Origin: Rhodovulum sulfidophilum DSM 1374
GTDB lineage: Bacteria > Pseudomonadota > Alphaproteobacteria > Rhodobacterales > Rhodobacteraceae
Reading direction: 5' to 3'
Assembly (NCBI RefSeq): GCF_001633165.1
Contig: NZ_CP015418.1
Span: 2,046,001 to 2,110,000, forward strand
DNA length: 64,000 nucleotides
Shown one piece after another: positions 36,336 through 44,936 of this stretch. A program made the position numbers and the translations under genes. The notes under the pieces are model-generated. The model did no database searches and had not been told where the DNA came from. It was given only the letters and a program-made list of their open reading frames with translations. The stretch's first letter is position 1, and every line of letters starts with the position of its first letter.

Positions 36336-36920
36336 CCGTCGGCCGGAACGGAGGGGGAGGGAAGGTCCAACGGGGCGACGCCGGCCGGAGCGGTGGCCAA
36401 TCCCCGGGGCGGCGGGTCGGTCGTCCTCCGCAATGCGGGCCGAATGGCCGTCGGCCATATCCGTCGCAGCCGGACCGGTCCTGCGGCCTTGGGCGGCGGT
36501 TTCGGTAATCGCGTGGTGACAGCCTTCCGCCCCGCTGGCGTCGACGCTTGGCATGTCTGTCATGGCAAGGCCTTCACGGCGGATGAAGGGTCGGGCGAGA
36601 GCGTTGCCGGGGCGACGGGACCCCGTCGTCGCTTCAGGCCGCCACCTGCCCCGATCCGCCCCGGCCCGATGACCGGCATGCGGAGGAGGCTGGCGGGAAC
36701 GTCCGGCCAAGGCCTCGGCAGGAAGCGTGCGGTCGGGCAGCGGGTCGGGCTGCCTCCGGTGCGGGCGGGGGCTTGCGACCCGGCAGGCTCAGTCGGCACG
36801 GCCTCTTCAGATCCGGCATCTTCTGACAGGCAAGCACGCCGTTTCCCTTTTTCCGCCGATTTCGGAATGCGCCCGCAAGGCGGATCTTGCGGAGATGCCC
36901 GGAGGGGTTAGACTCGGAGC
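36336..36920. other. 585-nt intergenic region without a supported gene
   Basis: Between the DUF2478-like gene and an alpha/beta hydrolase. Long frames on both strands here are compositional products of GC-rich DNA (Arg/Pro/Gly-rich without domain resemblance). A short pyrimidine-rich run precedes the hydrolase gene, which has GGAGG near 36901. Nothing else was identified. Confidence 0.4.
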
Positions 36921-37667
36921 ATGGACCCTTCCTCTCCCTCCGCTCTCTGGACCGACCGCGCCGAGCGGCTGCGCGCCGACGATCCCGTGCCCGTGGTCAT
37001 GGCCGACCCCGATATCGCGCCGCGCGGCACGGTGCTTCTGATCCATGGCCGGAACGGCGCGCCCGACCAGGTGCAGATCGCCGTCATCGCCGAGGCCTAT
37101 CTCGCGCGCGGCTGGCGTGTGGTGGCGCCCGAGCTGCCCAATTCCATCGCGCTGCCGGCCTCCGGGCCGGCCGAGCGGCTGACCATGAACGGGCTGCGCC
37201 GCGCCGCGGCCGAGGTCATGGGCTGGACCCGCGCGCGCTGGCCCGAGGCTCCGCTGGCGCTGGCGGGCCACAGCCTGGGCGGCTTTGCCATCGGTCATCT
37301 CGGTGCCGGGCCCGGCACGGCCCATCACCTGCTGGCGGCCTCGCCCGTCTTGTCGGGCCCTCGGCTTCTGGCTGCCCGGGTGGCGATGGGGCCGCCCGCC
37401 GTCGCCGCGCTCGAACGCGAGGTACCGCTTCTGCGCGCCGAGATGGAGGCCGAGGATGCCGCCCCCGCGCTGGCCCGGGTCGCCTGCCCGCTGGGCGTGA
37501 TCACCGGGGCCGAGGACGGCATCGTGCCGCTCTCGGATGCCCGGGCCTATTTCAATGCCGCGCCCGACGGACGCTTCTTCGGTGCGCTGCCGGGGCAGAA
37601 CCATTGCCCCTCGGGCCCTGACGTTGCCGCGATGCTGGACGTGGCGCTGGCCGCGCTCGGGGCTTGA
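36921..37667 (+). CDS. Alpha/beta-hydrolase
   Basis: A protein of 248 residues. Motifs: TVLLIHGRNGAPDQVQ (oxyanion region), nucleophile elbow GHSLGGFAIG, then ITGAEDGIVPLSDA (acid) and a His near GQNHCPSGPD. It lacks a signal peptide, so it is cytoplasmic. Substrate unknown. Its stop overlaps the TTG start of the GH15 gene, so they are translated together. Confidence 0.85.
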   Translation: MDPSSPSALWTDRAERLRADDPVPVVMADPDIAPRGTVLLIHGRNGAPDQVQIAVIAEAYLARGWRVVAPELPNSIALPASGPAERLTMNGLRRAAAEVMGWTRARWPEAPLALAGHSLGGFAIGHLGAGPGTAHHLLAASPVLSGPRLLAARVAMGPPAVAALEREVPLLRAEMEAEDAAPALARVACPLGVITGAEDGIVPLSDARAYFNAAPDGRFFGALPGQNHCPSGPDVAAMLDVALAALGA

Positions 37668-38944
37668 GCCCCCGGCCGGACCCGGATTGGATCGAGACCC
37701 GGCGCCGAGGTGCTGCGCGCGCGTTGCGCCGGGCGGTCTCGGCCACCGGGCTGTCCCGCCACCGGACGGGCTTCGGCTGGACGGTGGTGCCTGCGCCGGG
37801 GGCGATCCTCGCCTCGACGCGGGTGGCCTCATGGGACCCCGAGCCCGACTATTTCCACCACTGGACCCGCGATGCCGCCATCGCCCTTGCCGCCATCCCA
37901 GCGGCAATGGCCGCCGAGCCCGAGGCCGCGGCCTTCTGGCGCCAGGCGGTCGTCGATCATATCCGCTTTTCGCTGGCGATCTCGGACCCGAACCGGCGCG
38001 GGCCGGAACTCAACCCGCTGAAAGCCACCGCGACCGGGGCCTTCCGCCCCTATCTGCGCCCCGATGCCGAGCTGGCGGCGCTTGGCGGACCGGCCTGGCT
38101 GGCCGAGCCGCGCTGTGCCGCCGATGGCGGACCGGATCTCGAACGCTGGGGGCGGCCGCAATTCGACGGGCCCGCGCTGAGGGCCGCGGCGCTGATCCGG
38201 CTGGGCGAACTGATGCCCGAGGCGCAGGGCCCGGAGGCTGCCCGGCTGATCGCGCGCGATCTCGACTTTACCCTTGCCATGGCGGGGGCGCCCTGTCTCG
38301 GCCCCTGGGAGGAAGACCCCGCCCGGCGCAGCAGCTTCACGCTGATCGCGCAATGGGATGCGCTGGATCTGGGGGCGCGGCATCTCGGCCGCGCGGATCT
38401 GGCCGAGGCCGCTGCCAGGCTCGCAGGGCTGATCGCCGGGGCCGCCGATCCGGTGACGGGCGGCTGGCGCGAAAGCCTCGAGGCGGCGCCCGGTGCGCTC
38501 GATGCCGCAACGGTGCTGGCGCTGGTGCAGGCGGGTCGCATCGACGGCCCCTTTGCCCTGACCGCGGTCCGGAGCCGGGCCACCATGGCCGCGCTCGAGG
38601 CACTGTTTGCCGGGCTCTATCCCCTGAACCTGGGCCGCGCCGCGCCCGCCTTGGGGCGCTGGGCCGGGGATGTGTTCTTCGGCGGCAATCCGTGGTTTCC
38701 GGTGACGCTGGGCTTTGCCGAGGCGCATTACCGGATCGCGGCGGCGACCGGCGAGGCGGCCGAATTCGACCGGGCCGAGGCGCTGATGGCGGTGGTGGAA
38801 GACCTGGCGCCCGAGGGCGACGACCTGCCCGAACAGGCCGACCGCGAAACCGGCGCGCCGAGCTCCTGCCTCGGGCTGAGCTGGTCGGCGGCGGCCTATC
38901 TTGCGGCGGCGGCGGCCCGCGATCAGGCGCTGGCGTCGAGATAG
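37664..38944 (+). CDS. Glucoamylase-like protein (GH15 family)
   Basis: A protein of 426 residues, TTG start overlapping the preceding TGA. Glucoamylase family marks: GFGWTVVPAPGAILASTRVASWDPEPDYFHHWTRDAAIALAAIPAAM, LNPLKATATGAFRPYLRP, GPWEEDPARRSSFTLIAQWDALDLGARHLG and DVFFGGNPWFPVTLGFAEAHYRIAAATG. GH15 enzymes are inverting exo-glucosidases releasing glucose from alpha-glucans. No signal peptide is visible. Its 3' end overlaps that of the converging GH144-like gene by 22 nt. Confidence 0.85.
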   Translation: MSPRPDPDWIETRRRGAARALRRAVSATGLSRHRTGFGWTVVPAPGAILASTRVASWDPEPDYFHHWTRDAAIALAAIPAAMAAEPEAAAFWRQAVVDHIRFSLAISDPNRRGPELNPLKATATGAFRPYLRPDAELAALGGPAWLAEPRCAADGGPDLERWGRPQFDGPALRAAALIRLGELMPEAQGPEAARLIARDLDFTLAMAGAPCLGPWEEDPARRSSFTLIAQWDALDLGARHLGRADLAEAAARLAGLIAGAADPVTGGWRESLEAAPGALDAATVLALVQAGRIDGPFALTAVRSRATMAALEALFAGLYPLNLGRAAPALGRWAGDVFFGGNPWFPVTLGFAEAHYRIAAATGEAAEFDRAEALMAVVEDLAPEGDDLPEQADRETGAPSSCLGLSWSAAAYLAAAAARDQALASR

Positions 38945-40176
38945 GGCGCGGCAAAGCCCAGCCGCAAAAGGCCCCGCCGGATCTCGGGCCGGTTCGAGAC
39001 CAGCCGCCAGATCAGCCCCGAGCGGTGGTTTTCCAGCCCCACCACGATCGGTCCCTGGTCGATGGCCAGACGGCTTTCCGCGACCCAGTCCCCATTCGGG
39101 CAGAAGGCGTCGACAAAGCCCGCCTCGCCCCAGATCCGGTCGCCCAGATCGTCATGCAGGTGGCGCAGCACCGGCATCGCCTCGGCAGGTGCATAGGGGA
39201 AGGAGGACAGCGCGGCGGTGGGGGTGATGACGCCGGTATCATGGATGGGCGAATGCGCGGCATAGCCCTTGGGGTCGTCGCTGGCCGTGAGGCCCCAGCA
39301 ATCGGGGCCATAGCCCGCATGGCCCTTGGGGTTTGCCAGGCAATGGGCGCGGTTGACCAGCGCATGGGCACGGGCCTGCAGGCCGTAATCGGCATAGGCA
39401 TCCTTCAGCCCGCGCGGGTCGATCCCGAGGAAGGGATATTGCGACAGGAACAGCGGCCCGCCCCAGTCGGGGCCGAGCGGCAGCACCGTGCCACCATAGC
39501 TGCGCCCGTTGAGAAAGCTGGGCGTCTTGACCCAGCTGTCGTGATAGCTGGCGGGCGGAAGCGGAAAGGTCTCGGACCCGGCGCCCAGAACGAAGACCGG
39601 CATCGCCTCGTTCCAGCCCCGGATCGGCAGCGCGTTCCCGGGCCAGGGCCGCTCGGGGTGGCGGTGCCACATCACCGCGCCATCCGCGCGCAGATGCGCG
39701 GCCCAGTTCACCGCGTCGTAAAGCGCCTCGATCCGGGCGCCGATCTCGGGCGCCTCGGTGAAGAAGGCGGCGGCGCCCAGAAGCCCGGTCATCAGGAAGG
39801 CGGTCTCGACCAGATCGCCGCCATCGTCCCCGGCCATGAAGGGCAGCACGCGGCCGGTCGCGCCATGCAGGAAATGCGGGAACACGCCGTCGAAGCGGTC
39901 GGCGGTTTCGAGAAAACCCACCAGCCGCGCGACCCGGTCGAGGATCTCGCGCCGGGGGCGCCAGCCGCGCTCGGCCGCGACGATCTGGGCCAGGAGCCCG
40001 AAGCCGGTGCCGCCGGTACAGACCGTGTCCTCGATGTCATAGCCGAAGGCTCCGGCGCTCCGTTCGCGCGCCATGCCGCTGACCGGATGGCTCCAGTCGA
40101 GGAAATAGCCGGCCGTCGCCTGGGCGATGCGGTCGCGCAGGGCGGCATCGTCGAGGCCCCGGATCACGCCAGCCAT
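38923..40176 (-). CDS. Glucoamylase-fold protein, PF10091/GH144-like (beta-1,2-glucanase family)
   Basis: A protein of 417 residues. The glycoamylase domain reads RIAQATAGYFLDWSHPVSGMARERSAGAFGYDIEDTVCTGGTGFGLLAQIVAAERGW, FPHFLHGATGRVLPFMAGDDGGDLVETAFLMTGLLGA, MWHRHPERPWPGNALPIRGWNEAMPVFVL, FLSQYPFLGIDPRGL, CWGLTASDDPKGYAAHSP and NHRSGLIWRLVSNRPEIRRGLLRLGF. GH144 members cleave beta-1,2-glucan. No signal peptide. The start 40176 lies inside the upstream bglX gene (13-nt overlap). Assignment to a specific GH family from memory of motifs. Confidence 0.85.
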   Translation of the reverse strand: MAGVIRGLDDAALRDRIAQATAGYFLDWSHPVSGMARERSAGAFGYDIEDTVCTGGTGFGLLAQIVAAERGWRPRREILDRVARLVGFLETADRFDGVFPHFLHGATGRVLPFMAGDDGGDLVETAFLMTGLLGAAAFFTEAPEIGARIEALYDAVNWAAHLRADGAVMWHRHPERPWPGNALPIRGWNEAMPVFVLGAGSETFPLPPASYHDSWVKTPSFLNGRSYGGTVLPLGPDWGGPLFLSQYPFLGIDPRGLKDAYADYGLQARAHALVNRAHCLANPKGHAGYGPDCWGLTASDDPKGYAAHSPIHDTGVITPTAALSSFPYAPAEAMPVLRHLHDDLGDRIWGEAGFVDAFCPNGDWVAESRLAIDQGPIVVGLENHRSGLIWRLVSNRPEIRRGLLRLGFAAPYLDASA

Positions 40177-42416
40177 GTCAGCGTCTCCGAGAGGGTGTCG
40201 CGGCTGTTCGGCCCGACATGCAGCAGGATCCGGCCCGGGTCGCGGACCCATTCCGCCACCTCGAGCGAGGGCGCCAGCGGGTATTGCGCCATCTCGGCGC
40301 CGATCTCGAAGGTGACCTCGCGTTCTTCGCCCGGGGCCAGCTCGACCTGGCGGAACGCCACCAGCCGGCGCGCGGGCCGGGTGATGCGGGCCTCGGGGTC
40401 CGAAAGGTAAAGCTGCACCGTCTCGATGGCGGGCCGTGCGCCGGTATTGGTCAGGGTGACGGACAGGCTGACCCGCTCGCCCGGCCGGGCCTCGGTGGCC
40501 GAAAGCCGCGGCGGGCCGTAATCGATCTGGGTATAGGACAGCCCGAAGCCGAACGGGTAGGGCTGGCTGTCATCCGCGAGGTCGAGCCAGCCGGTGCGGA
40601 ACTTGGCGAAACGGCCGGTCCAGGGGCGGCCGGTCGGGTCCTCGGCATGGCTGAGCGGGGTCTGGCCGGGCGCGGCGGGCAGGGTGACGGGCAGCCGCCC
40701 CGAGGGCTCGGCCCGGCCGAAGAGCAGATCGGCCACGCCCTCGGGCCCGGCAATGCCGCCATGCCAGGCGTAAAGCAGCGCGCCGCAGTGCCGGTCGATG
40801 CCGCCGAGTGCCAGCGCGCGCCCCGCGAAGACCGCGACGACCAGCGGCGTGCCGGTCGTGGCCAGTGCGTCAAGCAGGCGGCGCTGCGGCGCGGGCAGGT
40901 CGGGACAAAGCCGCGACGAGGATTCGCCCGCATGTTCCTTGGCCTCGCCCAGAGCGACCAGAACGACATCGGCCGCCTTCGCCGCCGCGACCGCCTCGGC
41001 CAGCATGTTGGCCTCGCTTCTGGGGTCGCGGGTGACGGTCTTGCCATGGACGTTCAGCCGCTCGATCAGCCAGTCTTCCTCGACCAGATTGCAGCCCGCG
41101 GCATGGCTGGGCGGAGGCCCGGCCAGCGCGCCGACCGCCTCGAGCAGCGGCGTCACATCCTCGGCCCGGCCCGAGACTGACCAGGTGCCCAGCATGTTGG
41201 CGCGGTCATTGGCCAGCGGCCCGATCAGGGCCAGCCGGGTGTCGGGGGAAAGCGGCAGAAGCCCGTCATTCTTCAGCAGAACGGCCGAGCGGGCGGCGGC
41301 CTTGCGGGCCAGCTTGCGGCCCTCGGCCCGGTCGGGCGCGGCGGGGCTGCCGGTCAGGCCGCGCCAGGGATCGTCGAGCAGCCCCAGCCCTGCCTTGAAG
41401 CCCAGCACCCGGGCACAGGCGCGGTCGATCAGCGCGCGCACCCGCTCGGCAGAGAGGGTCAGCCCGGCCTCGGGCGCCTCCAGCCCGGCTTCGGCCAGGG
41501 CGGGCAGATGGGTCAGGTAATCCTCGCCCACCATGTCCATGTCGATGCCCGCGGCCAGCGCCCGCAGCGCCACGGTGGCGGGGGCGCCCAGCCCATGCGC
41601 GCTGAGCTCGCGGATGCCGGTATAATCCGACACCACCAGCCCGTCGAAGCCCGCCTGGCCGCGCAGCCAGCCCTCGATCAGCGGGCCATGGGCATGCATC
41701 GGCAGCTTGTTGACGGCATTGAAGGCGGCCATGACCGAGGCCGCGCCGGCAGCCACGCCATCGGCGAAGGGCGGCAGATAGATCTCCAGCAGATCCTCCC
41801 AGGCCAGCGAGGCATTGTCATAGTCGCGCCCCGAAAGCGGCGCGCCATAGGCCACGAAATGCTTGAGGCAGGCGGCAACCCTGCCGGGTGCGGCCGGGTC
41901 GGTGCCCTGCAGGCCCCGGGTCATGGCCGCGGCGATGGCGCCTGCCAGATGCGGATCCTCGCCCGGGCTTTCGGCCATCCGGCCCCAGCGCGCGTCGCGG
42001 GCAATGTCGATCATCGGCGCATAGACCTGGTGCAGCCCCTCGGCCGAGGCCTCGGCGGCGGCGAAACCGGCGGTGGCCTCGATCAGCGCCATGTCCCAGC
42101 TCGCGGCCAGCGCGAGGGGCAGCGGAAAGACGGTGCGGTGGCCGTGGATCACGTCCTCGGCGAAGAAAAGCGGGATCTTCAGGCGCGAACCCGCCAGCGC
42201 GCGTTCCTGCAGCGCCTGCGCCGAGGCCAGCGACTTGGTGCCGAAGATCGCGCCGACCTCGCCCGCATCCAGCCTCTTGGCCAGCGGCGTGTCGGTCGCG
42301 GCCCCGGTGGTCAGGCCCTCGCCCGCGGCCAGAAGGTTCAGCTGGCCGATCTTCTCGGCCAGCGTCATTTCGGCCATCAGCCGGGCGACGGCATCTTCGC
42401 TGGACCTGTTCCCCAT
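40164..42416 (-). CDS. bglX: Beta-glucosidase, GH3 family (BglX-like)
   Basis: A protein of 750 residues in BglX order: N-terminal barrel with MAEMTLAEKIGQL, HGHRTVFPLPLALAASWD, WGRMAESPGEDPHLAGAIA, CLKHFVAYG and nucleophile Asp in GFDGLVVSDYTGI; then the alpha/beta sandwich (RSAVLLKNDGLLPLSPDTRLALIGPLAND), EAKEHAGESSSR with the likely acid/base Glu, and a fibronectin-III-like C-terminus (YTQIDYGPPRLSATEARPGERVSLSVTLTNTGARPAIETVQLYLSDP). Hydrolyses short beta-glucosides. It has no signal peptide, unlike many periplasmic BglX. GGGAGG lies six bases before ATG 42416. Confidence 0.93.
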   Translation of the reverse strand: MGNRSSEDAVARLMAEMTLAEKIGQLNLLAAGEGLTTGAATDTPLAKRLDAGEVGAIFGTKSLASAQALQERALAGSRLKIPLFFAEDVIHGHRTVFPLPLALAASWDMALIEATAGFAAAEASAEGLHQVYAPMIDIARDARWGRMAESPGEDPHLAGAIAAAMTRGLQGTDPAAPGRVAACLKHFVAYGAPLSGRDYDNASLAWEDLLEIYLPPFADGVAAGAASVMAAFNAVNKLPMHAHGPLIEGWLRGQAGFDGLVVSDYTGIRELSAHGLGAPATVALRALAAGIDMDMVGEDYLTHLPALAEAGLEAPEAGLTLSAERVRALIDRACARVLGFKAGLGLLDDPWRGLTGSPAAPDRAEGRKLARKAAARSAVLLKNDGLLPLSPDTRLALIGPLANDRANMLGTWSVSGRAEDVTPLLEAVGALAGPPPSHAAGCNLVEEDWLIERLNVHGKTVTRDPRSEANMLAEAVAAAKAADVVLVALGEAKEHAGESSSRLCPDLPAPQRRLLDALATTGTPLVVAVFAGRALALGGIDRHCGALLYAWHGGIAGPEGVADLLFGRAEPSGRLPVTLPAAPGQTPLSHAEDPTGRPWTGRFAKFRTGWLDLADDSQPYPFGFGLSYTQIDYGPPRLSATEARPGERVSLSVTLTNTGARPAIETVQLYLSDPEARITRPARRLVAFRQVELAPGEEREVTFEIGAEMAQYPLAPSLEVAEWVRDPGRILLHVGPNSRDTLSETLTWLA

Positions 42417-42456
42417 GCGGGCCTCCCTTCGCCTCGCCTGCAGATCCGTCCTGCGC

Positions 42457-44409
42457 CTATTCCGCGGCGTGGCGGGCAGCGGCGAGGCTCGGCGGCATCA
42501 CCGGCCGGACCCGGCCCACGCCCTGCGCAATGTCGAGCACTGCGCTATAGAAGGGGCGCCCGTCGGGATCGTAGGGCAGGGTTTCACCATGCAGAACCGC
42601 GATCACGGCGGTCTTCGGCAATTCCTCGCACAGCGCGTCGTGAAAATCCACCGAGGCGTTCACGTCGAGCGCCGAGGTCGCCTCGTCCAGCAGCAGGATG
42701 TCGGGGCGCATCAGCAGGATGCGGGCCAGCACCAGGCGCTGTTTCTGGCCGCCCGAGAACACCGTGCGCCAGGTCTTGCCGTGATAGAGATCGTGATGCA
42801 TCTCGGTCACGAAGTCCTGAAGCCCGGCGCGGAACAGCACCCGCGCGACCACCAGATCGGCATGCTTCTCGGCCGGATCGGGATAGCAGACCAGCGTCTT
42901 GAGGCTCATCCGCTCGGGCAGGTCGGGTTCCTGGCCGGCAAAGAACATGCGCGCGCCCCCGGCCAGGGCGACGCGGCCCTCGCCATAGGGCCAGAGCCCG
43001 GCCACGGCCTTGAGGATGCTGCTTTTGCCCGAGCCGTTGGCACCGCGCAGGTAGATCCGGTCGCCGCGGCCGAGCCGCAGCCGCGGCACCTCGACGAAGG
43101 GCGTCGCATCGTGACCGCGATGGCAGAGCGCAAGCCCGCCGATCTCGACCAGCGCGTCCTTCGCGTCGCGGCTGCGCTCGAAGCGGCTGATCCCGGTCTC
43201 GGCATAGAAGTCCTGCCGCGCCCGCACCCGCTCGACCGCGGCGGCAAGCTCGGTCAGCCGCCCGGCATTGGCCCGCAGCGTCGCGATTTCGGGCATCACG
43301 TTGATGAACCAGGACAGATCGCCGATCAGCCCGGCGGTCAGCTCGCTGCTGGCTGCGAAGGTCTTGAAGCTCATATGGCCGGCCATGAAGGCGGGCAGGG
43401 CGGGCAGATAGGCCAGCATCCGGTGCGACAGGAAATTGTAGAGATCGGTGAACAGCATCATCCCGGCGCCAAGCCCGTTCTGCCGGCTCCAGGTCCGGTC
43501 GAGCGCGCCGTAAAGCCGGGTGTTGATCCGGCGCTGGGCGCGTTCCCCGCGCGAGGCGGCGATCTGTCCGACCCGGTGCAGCAGCCCGCCAAGCTCGCCC
43601 CGCCAGGCGCCGTCGCGGCGCTGGCGCTGCAGCTTGAGCCGTTCGATGATGCGCCCGAGTCGCCAGGCGATCCAGGTGATGGCCGGCACGTAAAGCAGGA
43701 TCAGCCCCGCCACCAGCAGCGCGGTGCCATAGTCGCCCGGCACCAGATCGATGCGCGCGGCGAGGCCGGGGCCGAATTCGGCCTCGATCCAGGCATTGGC
43801 CGAGGCGCCCCAGCGGTCGAGCTGCGGCACCGGCTGGCTGCGCTCGATGATCGCGGCCGAGACGAACCAGACCGAGGTCACCGCCCCCCAGAGCCCCATG
43901 GTCAGCCCGATCAGCCCGCCGTAAAGCCCGATCGAACATTCGTCGAGCCGCTGGTCGATGGCGTCGGGCAGGCGCGCGCCGCGCGCGGTTTCGCTGCGGT
44001 CGCTCATCAGGTCGAAGGCGATGCGTTCATCGGCGAGGATCGCGGCGTCGAAGCGGCCGACCAGCCAGGCCCGGGCGCGGCGGTGCAGGGTCGAGGACAG
44101 GAAATGGCGCAGCGCCACGCCGCAGGCGCGGGCGGCATAGATCCCGACCAGGGCGGCGGCGGCCATCAGCAGCACCTCGGCCGGGTCGACGCCCGCCTCG
44201 GCGCGGTGGAAATTGGCCAGTGCGGCAAGGAAATCGGCGCTCGATGTCGCGACCCAGACACTGGCCTTGCTCAGAAGCGTCGTCAGCCCGAAGACCACGA
44301 TCGTCAAGGCCCAGGCCTCCGCCCAGCGGGAGGAGACCCAGTAGGCCGTCACCAGCCCCCAAAATCCCGTCAGTTTACGCACAACCGCTCTCGCCTCGCT
44401 CGCGCGCAC
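42457..44409 (-). CDS. SbmA/YddA-type ABC transporter (fused membrane and ATPase domains)
   Basis: A protein of 650 residues, GTG start. The N-terminal ABC_membrane_2 domain has about six spans (for example WALTIVVFGLTTLLSKASVWV, LYGGLIGLTMGLWGAVTSVWFVSA, IINRLKLQRQRRDGAWRGEL-type coupling helix). The ATPase has Walker A RGANGSGKSSI, signature FSGGQKQRLVLARILL, Walker B ILLLDEATSALD and the H-loop VLHGE: all intact. KEGG-type naming for this family is vitamin B12/bleomycin/antimicrobial peptide transporter; the substrate here is unknown. It is 40 nt upstream of bglX on the same strand, so it may be co-transcribed with the glycosidases. Confidence 0.85.
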   Translation of the reverse strand: MRASEARAVVRKLTGFWGLVTAYWVSSRWAEAWALTIVVFGLTTLLSKASVWVATSSADFLAALANFHRAEAGVDPAEVLLMAAAALVGIYAARACGVALRHFLSSTLHRRARAWLVGRFDAAILADERIAFDLMSDRSETARGARLPDAIDQRLDECSIGLYGGLIGLTMGLWGAVTSVWFVSAAIIERSQPVPQLDRWGASANAWIEAEFGPGLAARIDLVPGDYGTALLVAGLILLYVPAITWIAWRLGRIIERLKLQRQRRDGAWRGELGGLLHRVGQIAASRGERAQRRINTRLYGALDRTWSRQNGLGAGMMLFTDLYNFLSHRMLAYLPALPAFMAGHMSFKTFAASSELTAGLIGDLSWFINVMPEIATLRANAGRLTELAAAVERVRARQDFYAETGISRFERSRDAKDALVEIGGLALCHRGHDATPFVEVPRLRLGRGDRIYLRGANGSGKSSILKAVAGLWPYGEGRVALAGGARMFFAGQEPDLPERMSLKTLVCYPDPAEKHADLVVARVLFRAGLQDFVTEMHHDLYHGKTWRTVFSGGQKQRLVLARILLMRPDILLLDEATSALDVNASVDFHDALCEELPKTAVIAVLHGETLPYDPDGRPFYSAVLDIAQGVGRVRPVMPPSLAAARHAAE

Positions 44410-44870
44410 TTATCCCGTGACGGGCCAGCCGTTTCCGGCGGCCGCCCTGGCAAGGCGCCTCTTATGGTTTGTGTCGCGCCCCTCGAACCGGAGACCCGGG
44501 TCCCTTCGCGGCACTGCACCGATTATCGGCGAAAAATGGCCGAAAGTCCAAAAAAATCCTCCCCTGAAAACCTTCACAAAAGGCTACCGGGGCGGCGGGG
44601 CGTTGCGGGAAGGCTGGATGGCCGCCCGCAACGCTGGCGCATATCAAGCGGGATTTACGGGGAAAAACATAACCTGTCAGTGCGTTGCTGCGGCATGGCC
44701 ATCTTTGGGGAAACGATTCTGCGCCCTCGTGGATGTTGCGAATTTATCGCTTACAGGTTGTCAATACCGATCGGTGCCGCGTCTTTGTTCTTGACGCCTT
44801 GCGGCCAATGTCCCCGCCCGCCTTTACGCCGAGTCTCGCGCCTGGTTGGCCGCGCGCGCCGAAATGACGG
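44410..44870. other. Intergenic region, lower GC than its surroundings
   Basis: About 460 nt between the ABC transporter start and the terminator of the di-heme gene. 44530-44800 is visibly more AT-rich than neighbouring genes, as expected for a promoter region. No frame here resembles a known protein. It must hold the promoter for the minus-strand ABC/bglX/GH144 run. Confidence 0.5.
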
Positions 44871-44895
44871 CGCCGCCGGAGGGATCCCGGCGGCG
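44871..44895 (-). terminator. Candidate terminator after the di-heme gene
   Basis: Stem CGCCGCCGG / CCGGCGGCG with a 7-nt loop, 42 nt beyond the stop of the di-heme cytochrome gene on the minus strand, followed by CGTCATTTC, a weak U tract. Confidence 0.55.
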
Positions 44896-44936
44896 CGTCG
44901 GAAGGCAGGGGGCGGCGGCCGGATCGGCCGCGCCGG

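Noticed and set aside
37537..40410. 957-residue open frame on the plus strand
   Set aside because: It runs across the alpha/beta hydrolase and GH15 genes in another frame and antisense to the GH144 gene; no family resemblance.
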